Source: Allomuricauda sp. (GTDB lineage: Bacteria; Bacteroidota; Bacteroidia; Flavobacteriales; Flavobacteriaceae). From it: DNA of 64,000 nt. The stretch spans positions 1 through 64,000 of the forward strand of contig JASBTQ010000024.1 of assembly GCA_030148335.1 (NCBI GenBank), read 5' to 3'. Positions 61,695 to 64,000 of this stretch are shown in pieces. How positions within the stretch are numbered: the stretch's first letter is position 1; each line of letters opens with the position of its first letter. The notes beneath the pieces are model-generated. The model ran no database searches. It was not told where the DNA came from and saw only the letters and a list, made by a program, of their open reading frames with translations. Both the position numbers and the translations under genes were made by a program.

Positions 61695-62468
61695 ATGAAT
61701 GCTTCAACAACCTTAATTTACGACGGCAGTTTCAACGGCTTTCTTACGGCTGTGTTTGTCGCTTTTGACGAAAAGATCAATGTGGCCGACATCCAAAGGA
61801 ACGGCCAGTGCCAAAATGGACTTTTTTCGGACACCGATACCATTTTCACCCATGTGGAAAAGGCCAAGCGGGTCTGGAATGGCATCAAGGGCAAAAGCCA
61901 CAATGCCATTTCCAATGTGTATTTTGCTTTTCTGAGCGAAACCGAAGGTGTGGAAATGATGCTGTACACCTACATCCAAAAACTGATGCGCACCCAGACC
62001 GGCAAGTATCTGGACTATTCGGACAGTACGGTGTTGCACATTAGCCAATTGGCGCGGAAGGTGGGCCGGGAAAAGCACCGCATGGAGGCTTTTGTGCGGT
62101 TCCAGTTGACGAAGGACAACATCTATTTTGCGAACATAGAGCCTGATTTTGATGTGCTGCCCCTGATTTCCAAGCATTTTCGGGACCGCTATGCGGACCA
62201 GCAATGGCTCATTTACGACGTGAAGCGTAAATATGGCATCCACTACGACCTGGACCACGTGGAAATGGTATCCTTGGACCTACGGGAAGTACATTTCAAT
62301 AAAGTCCATAAAAGTGATGCTTTCCTGAGTGAGGAATATGATTACCAGACCCTTTGGAACGATTATTTCAAAAGCACGGGCATCAAGTCCCGTATCAACC
62401 CCAAATTGCATACGCAACATGTGCCCAAACGGTATTGGAAGTACCTTTCTGAAAAGAAAGCAAGTTAG
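61695..62468 (+). CDS. TIGR03915-type putative DNA repair protein (DUF4130)
   Basis: A 257-residue protein of the DUF4130/TIGR03915 family, recognised from the ...TTLIYDGSFNGFLTAVFVAFD start and the HRMEAFVRFQLTKDNIYFANIEPDFDVLPLISKHF core (both read in parts). It is the constant partner of the radical SAM protein just upstream. The biochemical activity is not known; a role in handling a DNA lesion together with the radical SAM protein is assumed from co-occurrence. The gap contains repeat DNA. Confidence 0.88.
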   Translation: MNASTTLIYDGSFNGFLTAVFVAFDEKINVADIQRNGQCQNGLFSDTDTIFTHVEKAKRVWNGIKGKSHNAISNVYFAFLSETEGVEMMLYTYIQKLMRTQTGKYLDYSDSTVLHISQLARKVGREKHRMEAFVRFQLTKDNIYFANIEPDFDVLPLISKHFRDRYADQQWLIYDVKRKYGIHYDLDHVEMVSLDLREVHFNKVHKSDAFLSEEYDYQTLWNDYFKSTGIKSRINPKLHTQHVPKRYWKYLSEKKAS

Positions 62469-62522
62469 GTGAAGTACTCCCAATGTGGGTACCCTTTAAC
62501 CCAGATGTGCGACATGGAGCCC

Positions 62523-62536
62523 TGAGCGAAGTCGAA
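62523..62536. repeat. Dispersed TGAGCGAAGTCGAA repeat, variant copy
   Basis: One base different from the 14-base core at 5530, with the same CCCTGAG...GAAGGGT arms. Confidence 0.6.
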
Positions 62537-62655
62537 GGGTGAGTGAAAAAGGAGACTGCATGAAGTGGTTAATAAACGGTGAAAAGATATTTTTTATAGG
62601 TGAAACATAAATAATACCTTTTTAGAATATAATGGCAATATGACTTAAAAACAAA

Positions 62656-62931
62656 ATGATGAAAAAAGAATATGACAAATCCATTACATTAATTTGTACC
62701 ACTTGTGGTGATTCAAATTTTGAATACAATGAAGATAAATCTTGGATTAAATGTAAGCGATGTGAAAGAGAATATAACGGTGGTTATGAAGAATTGGTTG
62801 AATTGAATCAAGAAAGAATAGACAATCAAATCGACAGCATTAAAGATGAAGTAAAAAAAGACCTTCAGAAGGATTTGAACAACATGCTTAAAAAAGTATT
62901 TAAAGGCAATAAAAACATTAAAATTAGATGA
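62656..62931 (+). CDS. Small zinc-ribbon protein
   Basis: A 91-residue protein. Residues 10-41 carry two CxxC pairs (ICTTCG and KCKRCE), a classical zinc ribbon. A charged helix follows (about 45-91), ending KVFKGNKNIKIR. The AT-rich composition differs from core neighbours. It overlaps the membrane-protein gene by four bases (ATGA), so the two form a unit. No family is recognised. Confidence 0.7.
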   Translation: MMKKEYDKSITLICTTCGDSNFEYNEDKSWIKCKRCEREYNGGYEELVELNQERIDNQIDSIKDEVKKDLQKDLNNMLKKVFKGNKNIKIR

Positions 62932-63368
62932 GTCTAGAAATTTTAAGTGTTTTAATTGCTTTAGCTGCTCTATCCTTTTCTATTATCACATATTTTTTGC
63001 ATGATTCTAAAATCAACAAACAATCTTTGCTAATAAACCAGTTCCAATTAGAAAAGTTTATAAATGAAAAAGAAGTAGAGAAAAAAGCTTATGTAGAAAC
63101 ACATATCATTAAACAGGCTCGCGGTAAACGTACTTTGAAAATTTACAATACTGGGAAATCCATAGCAGAAAACGTAGTCATTGAAATACCTGATTTAAAT
63201 GGATTGCATGTTCTAACCAATCCCTGTCCAATAGAAATTCGGCCAAAAAGTAGCATCGCCATAGAGTTTATTATAACTAAGGGAGCTCCTGATATGGTGG
63301 TAATAAATGTTTCTTGGAAAGATGAATTCAATTCAAGCAACATTTATTCACAAAAAATACTGCTTTAG
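62928..63368 (+). CDS. Small membrane protein of unknown function
   Basis: A 146-residue protein with one N-terminal membrane helix (about 3-25), then a coiled-coil stretch (NQFQLEKFINEKEVEKKA). A C-terminal beta-rich domain follows (RTLKIYNTGKSIAENVVIEI, SSIAIEFIITKGAP). This kind of anchored Ig-like domain is frequent in accessory gene pairs. It is translationally coupled to the zinc-ribbon gene. Function unknown; AT-rich, possibly acquired. Confidence 0.7.
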   Translation: MSLEILSVLIALAALSFSIITYFLHDSKINKQSLLINQFQLEKFINEKEVEKKAYVETHIIKQARGKRTLKIYNTGKSIAENVVIEIPDLNGLHVLTNPCPIEIRPKSSIAIEFIITKGAPDMVVINVSWKDEFNSSNIYSQKILL

Positions 63369-63380
63369 AGCAATTTCCCT

Positions 63381-63902
63381 CTACTTCCCCTTCTCCCCCA
63401 CAAAATGGTCGCTCTTGTTTTTAAAGAGCACATTAAAGCTGGTCAAGCTGCCATAAATGCGGGTAATGTATTGTTGTAGGTCAATTTTATCCTGATCGTC
63501 CAGATTACTGCTGTTGATCTTTTGTTCCATCACACGGATACGGTCGCGCACCATCACGATCTTGTGGAAAAAAGTGTCAATGGGCATTTCCTTGTTCTGG
63601 GTGGCATCCCCGGGATCCAGGATCAGTTTACCACCCTTCCACTTATCTGCAATGGCCACTTTCTCGTGGGTATCGCTCCATTTCTCCAGAATCTTGACCA
63701 AGGAACGTTCCACTTCAAAAAAGCTGACGGTGTCCACTTCGTCCTCCACCGCCTCGATCACCTCAAAATCGGCATCAAGTTCAATGGTTTCCAGTCCGCT
63801 TTCCAAAAAAGTTACCCAATAATGTTTCGAAGATACGTTCGTCACCACCCCTTTTCCGTGTTCGGGATGATCAATGCGAGAGCCAATGCCCAGTAGTTTC
63901 AT
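63381..63902 (-). CDS. Conserved hypothetical protein with SH3/KOW-like N-terminus
   Basis: A 173-residue protein. The N-terminus IGSRIDHPEHGKGVVTNVSSKHYWVTFLESGLETI (read in parts) resembles the CarD/Rho-N type SH3-like fold. The rest is helical (EVERSLVKILEKWSDTHEKV, IVMVRDRIRVMEQKI). It has core-like codon use and is convergent with the small membrane gene. No function is assigned. Confidence 0.75.
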   Translation of the reverse strand: MKLLGIGSRIDHPEHGKGVVTNVSSKHYWVTFLESGLETIELDADFEVIEAVEDEVDTVSFFEVERSLVKILEKWSDTHEKVAIADKWKGGKLILDPGDATQNKEMPIDTFFHKIVMVRDRIRVMEQKINSSNLDDQDKIDLQQYITRIYGSLTSFNVLFKNKSDHFVGEKGK

Positions 63903-64000
63903 GCTTTAGAAATTTTAGTGTCAACTTTCGCAAAGGCGGAAGTCTTTCGTTCATGAATTCCCGCATCCGCGAGAATGATAAATAACTTTGTAAAAATAAG

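Overview
The window looks like chromosome of a marine-type flavobacterium (Bacteroidota, Flavobacteriaceae). I infer this from promoters of the TTTG / TAnnTTTG type, the near absence of useful Shine-Dalgarno sequences, frequent TTG starts, many Lol-type lipoproteins, DUF1080 proteins, a menaquinone-type MenB, and dispersed palindromic repeats typical of this family. No rRNA, tRNA, CRISPR array or insertion sequence was seen. Most of the window is moderate-GC core genome. Three AT-rich blocks look acquired: 184-2360, 12900-15750 and 62580-63370.

Layout. 184-2360: a two-gene ATPase + TOPRIM nuclease pair resembling split OLD / PARIS-type antiphage systems, followed by a RadC protein (2372-2992) and a secreted M28 peptidase. 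5784-8630: an ArsR-controlled cassette (ArsR, AHSA1, DoxX-like, two YdeI-type proteins, one VOC protein). 8693-12901: PLP enzyme, TonB-C-like, TPR, YkgJ, FKBP and a small protein. 13092-15556: a type II restriction-modification island (small HTH, C5 methylase, HNH endonuclease, C-protein-like HTH with a clear operator). 15756-19398: stress protein, aldehyde dehydrogenase, lipoprotein. 19395-25147: seven-gene molybdenum cofactor operon on the minus strand (moaD-moaA-mobA-moeB-moeA-xdhC-mocA). 25362-33614: vWA lipoprotein, two DUF1080 proteins, M14 carboxypeptidase, amidase, 3D-domain protein, pirin, serine hydrolase. 33635-34163: a tandem pair of micropeptide genes with near-identical 3' regions and terminators. 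34243-40003: menB, amidohydrolase, Crp-type regulator, and a second ArsR/AHSA1/YdeI/VOC cassette. 40016-40705: a GIY-YIG nuclease gene sandwiched among three 109-bp palindromic repeats. 40710-59415: mainly housekeeping genes (chorismate synthase, symporter, D-lactate-dehydrogenase-like flavoprotein, thioredoxin-like protein, rhomboid, acyltransferase, sterol desaturase, GlmM, AcpH, GGT, ATP-grasp, SMP-30). 59421-62468: a LexA-like S24 repressor divergent from a radical-SAM DNA-repair-type gene and its partner, with four operator-like 11-mers between them. 62656-63902: a small zinc-ribbon/membrane pair and a hypothetical protein.

The most promising leads are the S24-repressor / radical-SAM repair module with its operator array, the tandem micropeptide genes, the GIY-YIG-associated 109-bp repeats, the split OLD-like defence pair, and the two ArsR cassettes whose promoters share an identical 26-bp operator spacing.
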